From contig CM041778.1 of the NCBI GenBank assembly GCA_023374045.1, positions 96,536,839-96,600,838 on the forward strand: 64,000 nucleotides of DNA, in the 5' to 3' direction. The translations under genes were made by a program, and so were the position numbers. A model generated the notes under the pieces. The model had not been told where the DNA came from and ran no database searches. It was given only the letters and a program-made list of their open reading frames with translations. This DNA is from Limonium bicolor. Its lineage: Eukaryota > Streptophyta > Magnoliopsida > Caryophyllales > Plumbaginaceae. Shown here in pieces: positions 32,955 to 46,822 of this stretch (its first letter is position 1; each line of letters begins with the position of its first letter).

Positions 32955-35900
32955 AACATTATATCATCCTTGAACATAGGTTCAAGAAGTTTAGGTGTCA
33001 TGGAGCATTCTAGCTTCCATGTAGTCTATTACACTATGATTGGGTCAGAGGGTCTTCACCATGGTAATGGCTTAGTCTCTGTATCAAGGATTCTTATTGG
33101 TCTTTATACCAATCTTACAACTGGGTTCGAGTGTAGTCTCTAAGGCTCCAAAGTATTTGGTAGATAAGTCATATATTTTATTCGACTGGAAGATGTGAGA
33201 CACATCCTTCCTTCTTCTCTTTTGTTAGGTACGTCAAACCTTTTAAGATACGGTCCGCTAGCTTCTGCTGCGCGACTCTGATAATCTTGGGGCTTAGTTT
33301 GCCCTTCTTACGCTCTTCAATATGTTTTACAGCTCCTTTGTATCCTTATAACTTAGGAATAAAGGTATCTTAATGGACGCGTCGTATCTTTATCTATACA
33401 CGGTCTTTATGAGTTATAGCTTGTCTATCCAGTTCTCTGGAGATCTGATGTTCATGCTCTTATTACGCCTTCGAGCGTCTGAGTTGTTTCCTACTAAGTG
33501 ACCTTTGGTCTGAGATTTCTGTATTGTCTGGAGCTACTGTTCAGTGCTTATTGCTTTCACAGTTTCCTCCAAAATCTTGAGACATATAAACTGTTCATAC
33601 TTAGTAATCAGTGCTCCTCGCACTTCATAACTCTTAATTGTTTCCTCCTGGAATGAGTTCTCTGACTCTGTTAATCTCATTGGTTTAACTGAGTTCTTCC
33701 TCCTCAAGTGTTCACGGTATATTGCTGTTCTGGAGTGAGTTTGCATCGCTGACTGTCGTACGGAGTCGACTACTTCTCGTGTTTCTTACACTACTCGTTT
33801 ACATATATGTGGTACCTTACTGATACATTGCTACTTGCCCGACTAACTTATAATAAGTCTATCAGGCCCACAAGCTCCTTTGGAGTGCGGTTGTCCCACA
33901 TCTCATTTAAGTACACTCGTAGTGCTCGTCACACGCTTAGTTACAGCTAATTTGTGAAGTATTCTGTTGTCGATCTCCTCTTTCATCATTCCATGATAAC
34001 GCACATGTCGTTCTTCTTGAACTTAATCAAGGAATATCCATCTACTGGTTCATAGCTGCATTATACCTTCTGTATTTAGTACGGACTCGATCCCTTAGTA
34101 ATTTGTGGCCTCTTTCCTTAGAGCTTCATATCTCATTTCTCATGTCGATCAACTAGGAATGCACTTCCAGCTCCTTACGGAACAGACAGTGTGCTTCCTG
34201 TGAAACCTTTCATCACATGGTCCAGGCTACTGGCGTTACTACACAGTCTGTCTCCCATTTCATCACCTTACTTACATCGGGTTTTAATTCATAAATCTGA
34301 TTGCTTTCATGTCAATATTTGATGGCTTATATATAATAGTTGCTTTGCTGCGCACCGTAACTTAATCTACCTGACAGGTATTATTCTCATGGCCTCCACT
34401 ACCGATGTAGCTTTAGCTGTCTTATATTGCCCATTGATGGCACAATTCTTCAATCGTTTTTACTTCAACGTCTCGTCTTATATTCAATCCCTTTCATGGT
34501 GTAAACACACTAGAAGTTCCTTAGATTCAGAGGGTGTGGCGGTTATCGCATCATATTGTAAGATTGTAATCATTTAGCTCGAAGATAATTGCTTCAAATT
34601 TCAGGTTATTTGTAGGTTTATTCCCACTTTCGAGGGGTTTATTCCCACTCAAGGCCTCACAACAAGGAGAGGTATCCCCACCCTAAAAGGAGTGGTTCGT
34701 TCTCCACCTCTGTCATTGTATCATCTCTCTATTCTCATTGGTGCCCTTTTTGGCAATTCCTCCTCAATTTAGTATAAGTTTTCATAACCATTCGTATGTA
34801 CGAGGTGTAGTTCATTCATGGCCTAGATAAACCTTTTTATGCTTTCCTGCGCCTCGAGCTGAAATACCCCGAACTTAAACATAAGGAATTAAAAATTAAT
34901 CTAATACGTATTTCAGGGCCTAAGGGTACCTAATTAATATGGTAAGGAAAAATAAGTCCAAAAGAAAATAAAGAAACACTTAAAAGGCGGAAAACGCTAA
35001 ATAAGCGTTAAGTAACCATAGGAGGTATGAGACCTCGGTTAGAGTGTTATATGGATTCTAAAGGTTTAATAAGACCTAAATAATATATGGGAACAAATCC
35101 CAAAGAAAACGGATCCTTAAAACGGGTTAAAATCACTAACGAACCTTAAAGCGCGTTTTTCGAGGTAACCGAGAAAACGTAACTTTAAGCGGGTCAAATA
35201 GACTCGTAACACATTTTGGTCAACTAAATAATCATTAATAAATATTAGTGAAGCTTTAGAACCAATAAAATCAATAAAACGAGAAATTAGTAAAAACTGT
35301 CAAAAACGGGAAGTTGTGGGGTAGAAACATAAATAACCAAAACTTATGTGTCCACTTTGAAAATAAAAAGTAAAAGTGGTATGTGTGAGCTGTGTGTCCG
35401 ATGGGGACTCCCCCTCTCACACTCTCTCACAAACTCACTCTCTTATTTACAAAACAACAAAACTAATAAAGTAAACTAACCTACTTTATTACCTTACTCA
35501 CTCACACACTCTCTCTCCTACTCCCCATTCTCTTCTCCACATGAACCCCCACCCTCACTCTCTCATTTCTTCCTTCTCCTTCCCTAAGCGATTTCCATGG
35601 AAGCTTGAGAGAACCCACTAAAAACCTCACTTCTCTCCTCTTGTTACTCTATCAAACCTCCTCCGAAAATTATAAAAACTACACCATTGGAATCCTCTCA
35701 TCAACAGCTACATTCCTATCTTTTCAAAAATCGAAAACAACAACTTTCATCTCCATGGGTATGGGGCATTTGGAGTTTCAAGACCACCATTAGAACCACC
35801 TCTTCCTCCTTGTCATTTTAAGGTAAAAATCTTCTTGAAACTCCTTTGTTTTTCTAGCCTCATGGGCAAAACGAAAATGAAGCTAAAACTTTGTTTGGTT

Positions 35901-37075
35901 TCTTTGCACTCTAGCCGGTTTTGGCTTGTTGAAGGAGTTGGAAATCTTGTTCTTGAACCACTCCAAGCTTCATTTGCACCCTTGCAAGGTAATGCAATTT
36001 TCTAAACCCTAAAACCTACATTAAAGCTTAAATAATGTTTAGGGTTAGTTTTAGTATTGAAATGGTGTGTATGTATGGGTTATAATGATAGATTGAGTGA
36101 AGTACTATAACCGGTAGGGAGAGAAGGAAGAGGCAAGAAGAAGAAAGAAAACTAGAAGAGAGAAACAAGGTAAGGATGCTCTTTTGTGTAACTTTGTATA
36201 TATATGTATGTAATAGATTTTTAGAAGTTTGGAATGCGTAATGAAAATGGTATTGTGCAGTAATATATTGTGTAGGAGAATCTAAGTGCTTAAAACCGTT
36301 GAAAGACATGTAAAATGTAGTGAAACTTAGTTGGGTATTAGGTTGTTGAGTGCAGGAACTTTTAGTAGTGTTTTAGTATTGGTAATTATGTATGGGAGCT
36401 TGTATATTGATGTTGTGTATAAATAGGTGAGATGATGTTAATGTGTGAGGAAACATTCTGGTGAGAGTGTATAAAATATAGGGGAGACAATGGCAAAATT
36501 TGCCTAGGATTATAACGTTTAGTGAACCTGAAACTAGGTGACTAATAGGTGTTGTAACAGATTTTGATAGAGAAAGATAAAGGGGTAGATTGGGGGAGGT
36601 AGATAATGTATTGTGATGTACTAGGAACTCTAGAAATGACATTAGAAGAGGTAGTTAGAGAAGGGGAGAGTAAGTGTCAAAATCTGTAGCAAAGTGTATT
36701 AATATGCATTGGAGAAGTTAGGAAGGATTAGTGTGCAAGAATTGGTAAAAAGAGTGTTGGACTTGGGTATAGGTACTGCAATGGCTTGGAAATGTATTTG
36801 GGATGCAAAGGATGGTATTGGTAGTAGGAGTATTGAGTGTAAAAAGTTAGAACAAAATCTGTAGCATTGAAAGATGAAAATCTGTGGTAAGTGTGGAAAG
36901 GAAGTGATGGAATTGCGTAAGTTGATTGGTGGATTTAGTAAAGAATTTGGTGGATGAACTAAGGCAATTTGGAGGGCCTAGGTAGTGTTTAAACATGTGG
37001 GATTACATGTAAGAAGATTGGAGAAACAATGGGTAAAGTATAGGACTGAAAACATAAGTAAAAATGCAAATACTG

Positions 37076-37474
37076 GGCCGGACCGAACATGCGACCGGAC
37101 TTGCAAGTTCGGTCGAGCCCAGATTTACAAAGACGGGAATGCTTCTGGAATGGACCGAACTTGCGACCGGACTTGCAAGTTCGGTCGGACCAGAAAAATT
37201 CTCCCGTCAGTAACCTTCTGGAATAGACCGAACTTGCGACCGGACTTGCAAGTTCGGTCGGCCAGAAAAATTTCCGTCGAGTAAGCTACTGGAATGGACC
37301 GCCCTTGCGACCGGACTTGCAAGGTCGGTCGGGCTAAAATTTTCACATACGAAACTTACTGAAATGGACCAACCTTGGGACCGGACTTGCAAGGTCGGTC
37401 GGCCCTGTAATTCTCCAGCGTAATTCCTTACTGACTTGGACCGAACTTGCGACCGGACTTGCAAGTTCGGTCGA
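37076..37474 (+). repeat. E3 5' LTR hairpin array
   Basis: Six units with the 12-bp GACCGAACTTGC/GCAAGTTCGGTC stem or its GACC/GGTC variant, separated by CTTCTGGAATGG-like spacers. It matches the E1 array unit by unit, including which units carry the variant. Here one variant arm has an extra change (CCGCCC), and the first unit has CCGAACATGC. Confidence 0.9.
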
Positions 37475-38677
37475 GTCATACAAAAAAAAATATTAATTTA
37501 ACTAAATTAAATAATAGTTATATATATATATATATGTATATGTATACCCACCTATACATATGTGCATATAGATGTAAGTAACCATTGTTAGGTAATTAAA
37601 TGTAAGTAAATAAAATGTAAGTATAAGAATGTGAAGACTTAGTAAGTATGAGTTACGAAGCGTAAGGGTAACCGAATTAAATTAATGATAGTTAGATTAA
37701 TTATTCGGTTGTATGTATATAATAGGATTTGATTTGTGAACACCGGAGGAACGTTGGGATACAAGTACAACGGTGAAAGGTATGACTTCTTCATGCCCTG
37801 TATCCTAATCTGGTTACCCCGATTTGTGTGCTTATTTGACCACCTAAATAAGATAAATGCATGAATCGGACTATATTGAACTTACCTGTGCTTGACTTAT
37901 GTTGTGCTTGATATTTTTGTCTTGAGCACTAGTTTGTATAATTCATGAAATATATGAACGATGATGAATGGTATTCGAACCTCGTATTGTACTTGTGTAA
38001 TGTATTGTACCTCGTATGTATGTGTATATGGGTATTGTTTATTGTGGCTTGAATGTTGACTTCTGCTAATTCCTAACTACCTAACTCCTAACTTAAGTGA
38101 GTAAATTGGAATGAGTAGAAGTCCGATATAGTTTCGGCCACGCGTGAGGATGAGGAGACACAAGAGGTTGGATCCGATTCCTGGTTCGTAAGCTGGTCCA
38201 CGGCCCAAATCCCTTAAGTGGGTAGCATCCTGGATTAGTGAACCAAGTAAAGCCTGGTGGTGGGACGGTGTAGTCCCTGCCCAGAGGCCATACCGGCTTA
38301 ACATGAGTAAGAGTAAAGTAAGTATGTATGAGTATGAGTATGAGTATGAGTACGTATGCGTATGTATGGAGTAACGAGTAAAAGAGTAATCTCCACCCGA
38401 TTAACCCGGGTGGACCAATGAAGCTAACAAGTATTGTATATTGTGTATGTAATGTGTATGTGTAAATCGGAAGAAGGTAAGTATGTATTGGATGGTTGTA
38501 TTGTATTTCTTGTATGTAATGAAGTGTGTATGTACGTGTGTATGTCTTGCGTAATGTACTGTAATATTGTGTATAAGAGCATGTATGCATGTATGTTTGT
38601 ATGAAAATGAACTGCATGTATTCGACCAAGTGGTCGGCGTACCCTCACTAGTACGCGGGGTATGCGGTTATCATGCG

Positions 38678-38702
38678 CAGCGAAAGCTGACCCCCTAGGG
38701 GG
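38678..38702 (+). other. GNRA hairpin plus CCCCC-TA-GGGGG palindrome (E3)
   Basis: CAGC-GAAA-GCTG, then CCCCCTAGGGGG. The loop is GAAA instead of GTAA, still within the GNRA class. Confidence 0.7.
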
Positions 38703-39156
38703 AACGTTTTTAGTGTGCAGGTACCCGAAGCGGATGTGCTCAAGGTAAGAGACCGGCGGCACAACCTTGTACTTAGAAAGTAAGTAGTTGTGAGGAATGG
38801 GTAGATGTAGACTCTTAGTGAGTATGTATGAACTTGGAAGAGATATTATAATTGTATAAGGATCCTAGTAGACTCGGTTAAGTATATTGTATTGTGTGGA
38901 TTACGGAGAAGTAAGTATTGAATGGAGCATTGTTGTATTTGATTGATGAATGGAGTATGTATTATAGATGTGTAGTACTCGGGATTCCGGTCCATCAGAC
39001 CGATGTTGTATGTAGTAGCAGTAGCCTTGTTAGTTACGTGGGTGACTAACGGCATTGTATCACCCACTATATGTAAGTATGTATCCGCTGCGTGTATCAG
39101 ATGTGTAAGAAGATTGGACGGTAAAATTGTATTAACGGTAGGGGTGTTACAAAAAG

Positions 39157-39184
39157 TGGTATCAGAGCGAAGTATCGCTCTGAT
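39157..39184 (+). promoter_or_regulatory. E3 primer-binding site within a perfect hairpin
   Basis: TGGTATCAGAGCG complements the 3' end of initiator-Met tRNA. ATCAGAGCGA (39161-39170) pairs with TCGCTCTGAT (39175-39184) across AGTA. Confidence 0.88.
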
Positions 39185-42100
39185 GACTGGAAATACCGAG
39201 TTTAGGAAATACCGAGTTAGGAATTAGAAGCTTAGGGCTAAGGGCTGAGTGTTAGCATTAGAGATATGCTAGTTAGGAACTACCGGTGAGTACCGGATAC
39301 CTACAATACCAGTCCCGCCCACCGCAAACCCCACTGTATAACTGGGGAAAGGACGCCAGAGAGAAGAAAAGTCTTCTCATACTCGGGGAAACCCGATCTG
39401 GCAGTTGCGAAGAAATCACACAGTAAACAAGAAAGAACCGAACGTAGTAGATTCCAGGAACCGGAAGTCCCGGAGATGGACCCCGGTTGAACCACAACAC
39501 TCGCACTTAATAGCGGTGGGATGAGCACTCCAACCACGAGGAGGCTACAACTTACAACAGCATGGGGCGACATGCTTAGCAGTCGCAGAACCTGGCTAGT
39601 CAACCAACAGCAGGAAAGAAGCACTAACCGTGCAACGGAATGGAAAAGGGAGCTGTAACAGAACCCGAGACACATGTCTACGCGATAGTAATACTTGAAT
39701 AATACCACCAACGGTATGCTAGCTGACTAAGGACATAGTCGGAAGCGGTTAACTCCAAAACTACGATGCCATTAAGGTTGCAATACCTGGCAATATAGCT
39801 CAGACGACTACAAGAACAACCATGAGATATAACCCAATAGGACTACAAGCGTAGTTCCTAAACAAGGAAGGCTTAGTAACCACCATAGATGTGTGGGAAC
39901 GAGCCACAAGGAACGACACTAAACCAAATAGAGTGGGAATCTCCAAGGATTGGAGAAGTACCCAGATCTACGACAGCCATGTCTAGACCACCAAGAAGCT
40001 ACCTAAGGAATCGAGCATCCCAACCATAGATCAATAAGATCAAGGGAAGAGTCGACAAGACTACCAAACGCAAGAAGAAACAGTAAAAGCAATATTGTAC
40101 AATGAGTAAGAATACGGTGCGCAGCAGGCGACCGCTACGAGGAAGTAATTAGACAATGACACGGAGTATAAGTATGAGATAACTGGCAGAAATATTCCTT
40201 CCTATCACATAAGTGACCTTCTGTCAAGCGTTTACGCCTCTGCACTCTGTATGACTGGGTGTTTTGGCATTGCACTTGTTCAGCTAATGATCTAATGAGA
40301 TGGCTAGGGACATGGAGAATGTAAACCGTAGTAAATCTTTCCTTTCACCACAAACATGGCATAAGCCAGTCAAGCAAGCCTAGCAACATACAGTGCGCCC
40401 TAAGGCCAAGGAAGCACGAAGAGTTTACAACACACTAGTAATCACAAGATGTGAATTCCATTGGAATATAAGGTGAAAGAACATACAAGAAAGTCACAAG
40501 GACCGACGCATAGAAAATGCAAGGTCATACAAGTAAAGGACACTTGTACTGAACCAGAAGAACTGGTATAATTTAGAAGCTATTGACAACAGAGGAAGCA
40601 CTACAGTTAAGTGGTGACTTAACCTCGCCTGACAATAAGTCGGAGGAACTTAACGAATAATCGTAGAAGCACGAATAGCATGTACAGAAGATTACCAGAG
40701 AGCTGGTTATAAATCTTAAACTCATTGAGTCCAAACACGGTGAAAGAATACCGCACTTGTTTAGTAAACCTTATTCCCATAATAGACGGATAAGAAGGCG
40801 ATGTATAACACATTAGGGACAACAAGAAGGGTGAATAACCCAAGTATCAGGGTCGCGCAGCAGAAGCTAGTGGGCCCTAGCTAGGAGATAATATACCTAG
40901 TAAGTATAGCAAAATGGCTATTAATGCCTTGAAGCCGATTAAGCTAGAACCGAATTACATATGAGTTAAATAAACTCATATAGGAACTCTTGGTGCAAAG
41001 ACTAAACCATTGGTATGGTTAAGACCCTTTGACCAGAGCATATTCTATAGTATACCGTAGTGAAGCTAAACGCTTCAGTTTGCCCAAACTGATTAAACCA
41101 ATGTTTAATAATAATATATGGTAGATTACGTGGGCGTAATCCCTTTTAAGGGGGGTAGAGCGAAACCGCTTAATGTAAGTTTTGTGAATAAAACATAAAA
41201 CCATAATGTGCATAGCACAAATGAGAACCAAATTGATGATTGATACTATGTTAAATAAACATAAGTACTCATTCACATTGTAACTATGGTAATTAGGCAT
41301 TAGACATGCAAATACCATAGGAGGAGTATACCCATCTTGTAACACCAATGCAAGAGTATTAGTAAAAGAAAAGTAATGAGTAGTGGACGGAGCTCCACAA
41401 GTATTGTAACCTTTGAAGAAGTAGTACGAAATGAATGAGGACAGTAGATGAATGAAGTTATGAGTAGTGGAATCGTAAGTAAAATATTTGAAACAATTGA
41501 AGTCAACTAAATCTTATAAATGTAGTATTCCTTAGTTAGAATATAGGAGATGATGGTGAGTAATGGATGGAAGTAGTGAAGGTTGAGGAAATGAGCATTA
41601 GGATTGAACCATGGAGTAAAGCATTTGGGAAGTAGAGTGAGGATGATTGATGGATTGATTCCATCATTTGGAGATGTATGAATTCGTAATCACGACTAGA
41701 AAGAATAAAAAGATAGAAAATGAAAACAATTAAATTATTTGTTTGGTTGAACCTGATGTGGGAAGTCGAACTTGATCCTGATCAGATCAAGGGAAACTGA
41801 ACACAAATTAGGGTGGAAAGATAGTTACACTAATGCTGATCACATCAGGGTCGAATGATTCTTGAAGCTCCCCTCAAGTGGTCACAAGAATCACACATAG
41901 GATAGAAGTAATGAATATAAATTGGAATATGGAGTTGTATGTTTTAGAAATTTTAAGTGGTAGTGGTGGAAGAATTTCTTTTAGTATGGAGAATGAGGAT
42001 GTGTTAGAAGTGAGTACGAAGAAGATAGTAAGGTAGTATGTGGTATTATTCCAAGGGCGGCGGGACATAGAGGAGTCCCGTGTCTAGATGACCTGAGCAC

Positions 42101-42358
42101 CTACGGGATTGGAATGTGTATTGCATTGCTTTGGGAATAGCCTTGCATTGTATGTATGTATAAATTGGTAACGAGGAACCGGATGGTCGGTAGTAATGTG
42201 GATTGGAGTGATTATTGTGCATTAGTATGGTATGGTATGGTATGGTATAGTATGTAGGAACCTTGCGTAACGGATTTGGGATGGTAAGAGGAAGAAGGTA
42301 TGGCTTTGGTATTAGACACGTAAGAATGAGTAAGCATTGTAAACCCATAACCTCGAAC
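39185..42358 (+). other. E3 non-coding interior
   Basis: No gag or pol motif on either strand. The longest antisense frames are low-complexity. It is collinear with E1 apart from a large deletion near 40070, where the flanks correspond to E1 positions about 22590 and 25090. Confidence 0.75.
41124..41160 (+). promoter_or_regulatory. Internal stem-loop plus polypurine module (E3)
   Basis: GATTACG-TGGG-CGTAATC followed by CCTTTTAAGGGGGGTAGAG, about 1.2 kb before the 3' LTR. Confidence 0.82.
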
Positions 42359-42392
42359 AACTTTGAGGACAAAGTTCCTAGGGGGGGTAGAT
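42359..42392 (+). promoter_or_regulatory. E3 pre-PPT hairpin and polypurine tract
   Basis: AACTTTG-AGGA-CAAAGTT (42359-42376), then CCTAGGGGGGGTAGAT and the 3' LTR start at 42393. Confidence 0.85.
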
Positions 42393-44526
42393 TGAAATAC
42401 CCCAAACTTAAAATAAGGAATTAAAAATTAATCTAATACGTATTTAAGGGCCTAAGGGTACCTAATTAATATGTCAGGAAAAATAAGTCCAAAAGAAAAT
42501 AAAGAAACGCTTAAAGGCGGAAAATGCTAAATAAGCGTTAAGTAACCATAGGAGGTATGATACCTCAGGAGTGTTATATGGATTCTAAAGGTTTAATAAG
42601 ACCTAAATAATATATGGGAACAAATCCCGAAGAAAACGGATCCTTAAAACGGGTTAAAATCACTAACGAACTTAAAGCGCGTTTTTTCGAGGTAACCGAG
42701 AAAACGTAACTTTAAGCGGGTCAAATAGACTCGTAACATTTTGGTCAACTAAATAATCATTAATAAATATTAGTGAAGCTTTAGAACCAATAAAATCAAT
42801 AAAACGATAAATTAGTAAAAACTGTCAAAAACGGGAAGTGTGGGGTAGAAACATAAATAGCCAAAACTTATGTGTCCACTTGAAAATAAAAAGTAAAAGT
42901 GGTATGTGTGTGTGTGTGGTCCGATGGGACTCCCCCTCTCACACTCTCTCACACACTCACTCTCTTATTTACAAAACAACAAAACTAATAAAGTAAACTA
43001 ACCTACTTTATTACTTACTCACTCACACACTCTCTCTCCTACTCCCCATTCTCTTCTCCCACGTGAACCCCCACCCTCACTCTCTCATTTCTTCGTTCTC
43101 CTTCCCTAAGCGATTTCCATGGAAGCTTGAGAGAACCACTAAAAACCTCACTTCTCTCCTCTTGTTACTCTATCAAACCTCTCCGAAAATTATAAAAACT
43201 ACACCATTGGAATCCTCTCATCAACAGCTACATTCCTATCTTTTCAAAAATCGAAAACAAAACAACTTTCATCTCCATGGGTATGGGGCATTTGGAGTTT
43301 CAAGACCACCATTAGAACCACCTCTTCTCCTTGTCATTTTAAGGGAAAAATCTTCTTGAAACTCCTTTGTTTTTCTAGCCTCATGGGCAAACGAAAATGA
43401 AGCTAAAACTTGTTTGGTTTCTTGCACTCTAGCCGGTTTGGCTTGTTGAAGGAGTTGGAAATCTTGTTCTTGAACCACTCCAAGCTTCATTTGCACCCTT
43501 GCAAGGTAAAGCAATTTCTAAACCTTAAACCTACATTAAAGCTTAAATAATGTTTAGGGTTGTTTTAGTATTGAAATGGTGTGTATATGGATTATGGTTA
43601 TAAGTGGAATAGAAGAGTGAAGTACTATAACGGTAGGGAGATGGAAGAAGAGGCAAGAAGAAGACAGAAAACTAGAAGGAGCAACAAGGGTAAGGATGCT
43701 CTTTTGTGTAACTTTGTATATATATGTATGTATAGATTTTTAGAAGTTTGGAATGCGTAATGAAAATGGTATTGTGCAGTAATATATTGTGTAGGAGAAT
43801 CTAAGTGCTTAAAACCGTTGAAAGACATGTAAAATGTAGTGAAACTTAGTTAGGTATTGGGTTGTTGAGTGCAGGAACTTTTAGTAGTGTTTTAGTATTG
43901 GTAATTCTGTATGGGAGCTTGTATATTGATTTTGTGTATAAACAGGTGAGATGATGTTAATGTGTGAGGAAACATTGTGGTGAGAGTGTATAAAATATAG
44001 GGGAGACAATGGCAAAATTTGCCTAGATTATAACGTTTAGTGAACCTGAATCTAGTGACTAATAGGTGTTGTAACAGATTTTGATAGAGAAGATAAAGGG
44101 GTAGATTGGGGGAGGTAGATAATGTATTGTGATGTACTAGGAACTCTAGAAATGACATTAGAAGAGGTAGTTAGAGAAGGGGAGAGTAAGTGTCAAATCT
44201 GTAGCAAAGTTATTAATATGCATTGAGAAGTTAGGAAGGATTAGTGTGCAAGAATTGGTAAAAGAGTGTTTGGACTTGGGTATAGGTACTGCAATGGCTT
44301 GAAATGTATTTTGGATGCAAAAGGATGTAATGGTAGTAGGAGTATTGAGTGTAAAAAGTTAGACAAAATCTGTAGCATTGAAGGATGAAAATCCGTGGTA
44401 GTTGTGGAAAGGAAGTGATGGAATTGCGTAAGTTGATTAATGGATTTAGTAAAGAATTTGTGGATGAACTAAGGCAATTTGGAGGGCCTAGGTAGTGTTT
44501 AAACATGTGGGATTACATGTAAGAAG
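42393..44526 (+). repeat. E3 3' LTR, first part
   Basis: TGAAATACCCC start and nearly collinear with 34860-37005 of the 5' LTR, with many 1-base indels in short homopolymers. It breaks at ...TGTAAGAAG where E5 is inserted. Confidence 0.88.
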
Positions 44527-46403
44527 TGAAATACCCCGTAATTAAAAACAGTGATTAATTAGGCTAATTATATTTTCAAAGGCTTAATTACACTTAAATA
44601 AATATGAGGGAACAAATCCCGAAGAAAACGGACCTTTAAAATGGGTTAAAAGCATAAACGAACCTTAAAGCGCGTTTTTCGAGGAAACCGGGAAAACGTG
44701 ACTTTAAGCGGGTCAAATAGACTCGTAACAATTTTGGTCAACTAAATAGTCACTAATAAATATTAGTGAAGCTTTAGAACCAATAAAATTAATTAAACGA
44801 GAAAATTCCGGAAAACGGTTCCGGTTAGTAAAAACTGTCAAAACCGGAAGTTGTGGGGTGAGAGTGCAAATAAAGAACTTAGTGTGTCCACTTTGTAAAT
44901 AAAAATTTAAATCTCTGTGTGTGTTGCATATGGGCCGGCCACCTCCCTCTCACTCACTCCCTTATTTTTTGTAACTCACAAAGAAGAAAAGAATAAAGAA
45001 AGAAAAGAGACTCTCTCTCCTACCATCCTCCCCTCACTCCCTCTACAACACTCCCTCCTTCCTCTCTGAATTCTCCCTTCTCACCGAGCTCCCATGGAGT
45101 TTTAGAAAACTCACACAACCCACAATTTCTCTTCTCTCCTTGTTGTGTCTTCATCCCTGCCCAAAATTATAAAATCATACCACTAGAATCCCCTTGCAAG
45201 GAGAGCATTTCCATCTTTTCAAAAATCGAAAAGACCACTTTCATTTCGGTGGGTATTCTCCATTTGAAGATTCAAGTCCACCATTAGAAGCACCTTCACC
45301 TCCTTATCATCTTGAGGTAAAAAGAAGTTCGAAAATCCATTGTTTCTAGCTCTCATTGGCATTTTAAGATTTTCAGTTTTTGAACTCTTGGCTCTTGTTG
45401 TTCCAGCCGATTTTGGCTCTTTTGTTGGGCTAGAAATCTTGTTCTCTTGCTAGTCAAGAACTCCATCCATCCATTGAAAGGTAATACCCTTGTCTAAACC
45501 CTAAAACTTAAATTCTAGGGTTAGAGTAAAAATGAATGCTAAATGGTATTGTGTATGTATTATGTGCTGTAGCACTTGTGTGTGGGAACCCTATTGGGAC
45601 CGAGAACAAAGAGAAGGAAGGAAGAGAGGAAGGAAAGAAAAGAAAACTAGCAAACAAGGTAAAGCCTCTTACCTTGAGCTAGTTTGTATTGTGTATTGTA
45701 ACAGTTTTTGGAGTAGTAAAATGAGTAGTGAATTGAGTAATGAGTAATGAGAATATTGTAGTATGATGAATAATGAATTGTAACAGTTTTGAAGTTTTTT
45801 AATGAGTTTAAAAGCTTGGGAAAACCATTGGGTAACATGTGTATGTGTGCAGGAATTTAATGTGTGTAGTAGTATTGAAATGGTATAATGTATTGTATAA
45901 CAGGTTGTGAGAATGAGTATGTGCGAGCTGAAATAGTGTGTGGAGAATGTTAAAATATAGGGGAGACTATGTCAAATTTGTGTAGAAAGATGAGGACTTA
46001 AGTTGTGTAAGAAGAGGAAGTATTTAGAGTTTTAAAAAGGAGTGTTTTGTAGTTTGTAACAGATTTTGAAAGAGGTATTTTAAGGGAATGGAACTAGATG
46101 TGAGTGATGCATTTTGATGCTAGGAGTAGCATTAGTTGAGGAGTATTGAAGTGTAGGGTTAAGGTAAAAATCTGTAGCATAAAAGAAGAAACAAATCTGT
46201 AGCATAAGTGTGAGGAAACTAGTATAAGTGTTGAAAATGTAATGAGGAAAATGTGTAAGTAATGTAAGGATTGAGTAGTAAGTTTGGTGGATGAATTAAG
46301 GTGATTTAGAGTGTTAATAGTACTAAATCATGTTAGGATTATGTAGGAAGAGTAGGGAAGCAATGGGTGAAATTGGGGAAAGAAAAATAAATCTGTAGCA
46401 ATG

Positions 46404-46822
46404 TTCTGGAACCGTCCGACCCAGCGTCTGGATCGGACGTGGGTCGGACATGGCTTAAATATTGCGAATCAACCTTCTGGAACCGTCCGACCCAGAACCG
46501 TGAGTCGGACGTGGGTCGGACGCGCCTTGAAAAACAACGGTAAATCTTTCTGGAATGGTCCGACCCAGGGCCGTGAGTCGGACGTGGGTCGGACGGGTGG
46601 AAATTTTCTCCATCGAAGTTTCTGACTTCGTCCGACCCAGAGGTTGGGTCGGACGTGGGTCGGACATGACCTGGATGACAAAATCGAAACTTTCTGGAAT
46701 GGTCCGACCCAGAGGGTATGGGTCGGACGGAATAGTGCTGGGTCGGACGGGAGTAATTTCAGAGGACGAAAACCTACTGGAATGGTCCGACCCAGGGTTG
46801 GGTCGGACGGTGGGTCGGACGG
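46404..46822 (+). repeat. E5 5' LTR hairpin array
   Basis: Six units of about 65-77 bp with TTCTGGAATGG-like spacers as in E1/E3, but a different stem: GTCCGACCCA and TGGGTCGGAC (10 bp) around loops of about 7 to 17 bases. Followed by an A-run and AT palindromes as in E1. Confidence 0.9.

Larger units (their letters stand above)
31639..34859 (-). mobile_element. E7: inverted E1-family element fragment
   Basis: On minus, the interior runs from 34859 to 31694 and ends with a hairpin, polypurine tract and 55 bp of 3' LTR (31693-31639, TGAAATACCCCAAACC). It matches the E1 interior from about 22460 to the end, including the part missing in E3. No coding region was found; plus- and minus-strand frames are all short. 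E3 interrupts it at 34860, so its 5' part probably lies beyond the right edge of the window. Confidence 0.8.
34860..39151 (+). repeat. E3 5' LTR, 4.3 kb
   Basis: TGAAATACCCC start, GGGGTGTTACA end. Order of parts: CGCGTTTTTCGAGG block; pyrimidine-rich block 35400-35560; AAAATCTGTAGCA words near 36680-36870; hairpin array 37076-37474; AT palindromes 37515-37570; GTATGT repeats 38320-38600; GNRA hairpin 38678. A GTAAAAATC donor-like site follows CATTTTAAG near 35820. Confidence 0.88.

Noticed and set aside
36002..36016. Telomere-like AAACCCTAAAACC words in LTRs (also near 45490 and 56140)
   Set aside because: Single occurrences at the same LTR position; not tandem, so chance or promoter element rather than telomeric DNA.
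38093..38629. 178-residue antisense frame in the E3 LTR
   Set aside because: Tyr/Thr/His/Ile repetitive product of GTATGT-type repeats. Similar antisense frames occur at the same place in every LTR, with different frames and stops.
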